Below, one piece after another: positions 19,269-21,041 of a stretch of 21,041 nt of DNA. Under the pieces are notes generated by a model, which saw only the letters and a program-made list of their open reading frames with translations, was not told where the DNA came from and did no database searches. This DNA comes from Candidatus Portnoybacteria bacterium CG_4_10_14_0_2_um_filter_44_20 (GTDB lineage Bacteria; Patescibacteriota; Minisyncoccia; Portnoybacterales; GCA-002795985): contig PFOG01000140.1 in the NCBI GenBank assembly GCA_002792395.1, positions 1-21,041 of the forward strand. Reading direction: 5' to 3'. Position numbers and translations under genes: made by a program. How positions within the stretch are numbered: position 1 is the first letter of the stretch; each line of letters begins with the position of its first letter.

Positions 19269-20990
19269 TCATTTTATTTCTCTTTCGATATCTTCGATTT
19301 CTTTTCTTGCAAATTTTTCAGCGTCGTCTAAATCCTTTCTAAGCTGTTTCATAATCTTATCCTCCTCTTTGGTGAGCTGGCGTTCTAATTTTGTTTTCTC
19401 CAATAACTTGATCCGGTCTTCGATATCCTCCTTAAGCAGTTTGATTGCCTTGTGCAGCGCCTGTTCGGCTTCCTTCGTCTCCTTGATAATTCTCTTTCTG
19501 AAAAGTGAAAATTTATGCCAACCATACCAAAGGAGTATAAGCAAAAGGATGATCAGCGCGATAAGCGGAATCAGGACGGCAAGAGCATCTATCGCCTTCA
19601 ATCCAATTTGCACCGCTACTGGCTTTTGGACTACCAGTGTTACTTTTTCACTCGGCCCGCTTTTCGCGCCCCGTCCGTCAATAACTTCAGCCCACAGCTT
19701 GTAAATGCCGTCTCCCAATCTCTCGTCTGCCACAAAAGTAAATTTCCCGTCCTGGTCGCTTGTAGCCGTAAAACTTTTGGGGTCGTCCTTTTCTCTCTGG
19801 AGCCAAATAATCACTTGGCTATTCGGATAAGTTGAACCGCGAACAATCAGGGGTTCTCCGCTTTGTAGTTCTTCCGGATATTCAGTGATTACGGGCGACT
19901 TAATCGGTAGAATTTCAAATTCTTCAACAGCCGTCTGGTAATTGCCGGCCCCATCAAAGGCTTGAACCAAAATACTTCTCTTTCCCGGAGCCTGCGGCGG
20001 CAAGGTGTAAGGATTACTCTTCGCGATATCGGGCGCGATAGAAAAGAAATCCCCTTCGCCAATCTTGATTTCGTAATAATCAACGCCGGACAAAGAATCA
20101 GTGGTATCAAACAAAACGGTTGGCTTGGGATTGTCGGTTTCGTTGCCGTCAGTAAATTTTACTTCAAATGGCTCTGGCGGCTGAGTGTCAATTTGGATTT
20201 TAAAATGAGCGACTGGCCCCCAACCGGCGGAATTTCTCATTTTTATATGGAAATACCAAATTCCATCGCCGATATTCTCATAAGACTTAGAGGCGAAAAG
20301 GCCGTCAGACACGGAACCCGGATTTGAAGTCGGGCTTTGGCTGAAATAAATACTCACCCCGCTAACACCGGAGGGTACAGTCCAGGTAAATTCCGCGCCT
20401 TTTTGAGCATACCATTTGTTCGAATCGGGATGAGTCGGCGAAGAAACCGAAGGGGCGGAGGGCGCGGCAGAAACCGCGGGGGGAGTAGTCGTTTTGGGAA
20501 CTATCGGCGCGGCTGGCGCGGCGCCCCCGAAGCTAAATTGCGCGTTCCCCAAACTTGCTAAAATGTTCGTTCCTTGACCGTCGTTAGCGAGCACCGAGCC
20601 GGAAGAAAAGTTCAGCGCGGCGGAACCGGCCGCTTTTACTTTGAAATTTATCGTAATAAGTTTTCCGCTGGCTCCCATGAACCCGGGGTTAAGCGCGATA
20701 CCCTCGAAATTAACCATTCCAGCCGAATTTGAAAACGACGGCTCCTGAACCCATAGGCCAAAAATAGAGCCGGTTTTGGAAAGAGAAACGACTTCTAATT
20801 GAGTTTTGGGGAATGAAATAACGCCCGATGCCGCGTTCATCGCTTGGTCGGCGCTTGAAACATACACAGTCGCAGAAAACGTCTTGCCGACTTCGTAACT
20901 CCCGCTTGAAGGAAAAAAATATAAAGAAGCGGCTTGCGCGACTGACACACGAACCAACGCGAATAAGAACACGAATAAACACAAAAACAC
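19269..20990 (-). CDS. Envelope protein with cohesin-like and Ig-like domains, TM segment and coiled-coil tail
   Basis: The 573-residue protein starts at GTG 20990 with a signal peptide (MFLCLFVFLFALVRVSVAQA). Residues about 22-155 resemble a cohesin/carbohydrate-binding fold (VGKTFSATVYVSS, then MNAASGVISFPKTQLEVVS, then GKLITINFKVKAAGSAALNF). A Pro/Ala-rich linker (about 158-187) leads to two or three Ig/fibronectin-like domains (about 190-455; WYFHIKMRNSAGWGP, LVQAFDGAGNY, GSTYPNSQVIIWLQ). A single membrane helix (about 466-492) precedes a highly charged coiled coil (about 497-573), probably cytoplasmic. It looks like a surface adhesion or binding protein; no enzyme motif is visible and the ligand is unknown. 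It is upstream of the str promoter and probably unrelated to translation. Confidence 0.85.
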   Translation of the reverse strand: MFLCLFVFLFALVRVSVAQAASLYFFPSSGSYEVGKTFSATVYVSSADQAMNAASGVISFPKTQLEVVSLSKTGSIFGLWVQEPSFSNSAGMVNFEGIALNPGFMGASGKLITINFKVKAAGSAALNFSSGSVLANDGQGTNILASLGNAQFSFGGAAPAAPIVPKTTTPPAVSAAPSAPSVSSPTHPDSNKWYAQKGAEFTWTVPSGVSGVSIYFSQSPTSNPGSVSDGLFASKSYENIGDGIWYFHIKMRNSAGWGPVAHFKIQIDTQPPEPFEVKFTDGNETDNPKPTVLFDTTDSLSGVDYYEIKIGEGDFFSIAPDIAKSNPYTLPPQAPGKRSILVQAFDGAGNYQTAVEEFEILPIKSPVITEYPEELQSGEPLIVRGSTYPNSQVIIWLQREKDDPKSFTATSDQDGKFTFVADERLGDGIYKLWAEVIDGRGAKSGPSEKVTLVVQKPVAVQIGLKAIDALAVLIPLIALIILLLILLWYGWHKFSLFRKRIIKETKEAEQALHKAIKLLKEDIEDRIKLLEKTKLERQLTKEEDKIMKQLRKDLDDAEKFARKEIEDIEREIK

Positions 20991-21041
20991 TAAAAATTTC
21001 GTGTATTTTCGTGTTCTTATTTGTGGTTTTTCGTGTTTAAC
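20943..21041. repeat. Palindromic word-repeat, AACACGAA type, overlapping the signal-peptide codons
   Basis: The left part has gacacacgaa, aacgcgaata, agaacacgaa, taaacacaaa and aacactaaaa; the right part has tttcgtgtat, tttcgtgttc, ttatttgtgg and tttttcgtgttta. The arms are reverse-complement word series. The left arm lies inside the coding region of the cohesin-domain protein (codons 1 to about 16). The element may continue beyond the window. Confidence 0.8.

Overview
The window is a long ribosomal-protein/translation-factor superoperon read entirely on the minus strand (right to left). From right to left: an envelope protein with a cohesin-like domain (19269-20990); then rpsL, rpsG, fusA, a small protein of unknown function, tuf, rpsJ, rplC, rplD, rplW, rplB, rpsS, rplV, rpsC, rplP, rpmC; then two inserted envelope genes (an NlpC/P60 hydrolase and a small membrane-anchored protein); then rpsQ, rplN, rplX, rplE, rpsN, rpsH, rplF, rplR and a truncated rpsE at the left edge. 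The order is the classical str - S10 - spc arrangement. No tRNA, rRNA, CRISPR array, integrase or transposase is visible. I find no credible gene on the plus strand.

Organism: a bacterium, most likely of the Patescibacteria/CPR (Parcubacteria-like) group. The reasons are indirect: lysine-rich extensions on L4, L23, L22 and S10, a secreted multi-domain protein of the style common in that group, absence of recognisable Shine-Dalgarno sequences, and palindromic spacer sequences in most gaps. The standard genetic code fits all genes. This assignment is inference; a placement using the concatenated ribosomal proteins would settle it.

The most unusual property is in the gaps. The ribosomal genes are separated by 50-370 bp instead of the usual few bases. 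Nearly every gap is filled by a short word of 6-10 bases repeated in tandem, a centre, and then the reverse complement of the same word repeated. At least eight different words are used, and some (GACTACCG-type, GATCCGCG-type, ACGCCA-type, AACACGAA-type) recur in several gaps. These elements run from just after one stop codon to just before the next start codon, where a ribosome binding site would normally lie. In one case the element appears to encode the signal peptide of the next gene.

Three gaps hold additional signals. The rpsJ-rplC gap contains a nested RNA structure that overlaps an intrinsic terminator hairpin, so it looks like an attenuator ahead of rplC. The rplC-rplD gap holds a diverged second copy of the last 30 codons of rplC, probably a scar of gene replacement. 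The gap upstream of rpsL has a good sigma70-type promoter followed by a terminator hairpin in the leader. A second good promoter precedes tuf.
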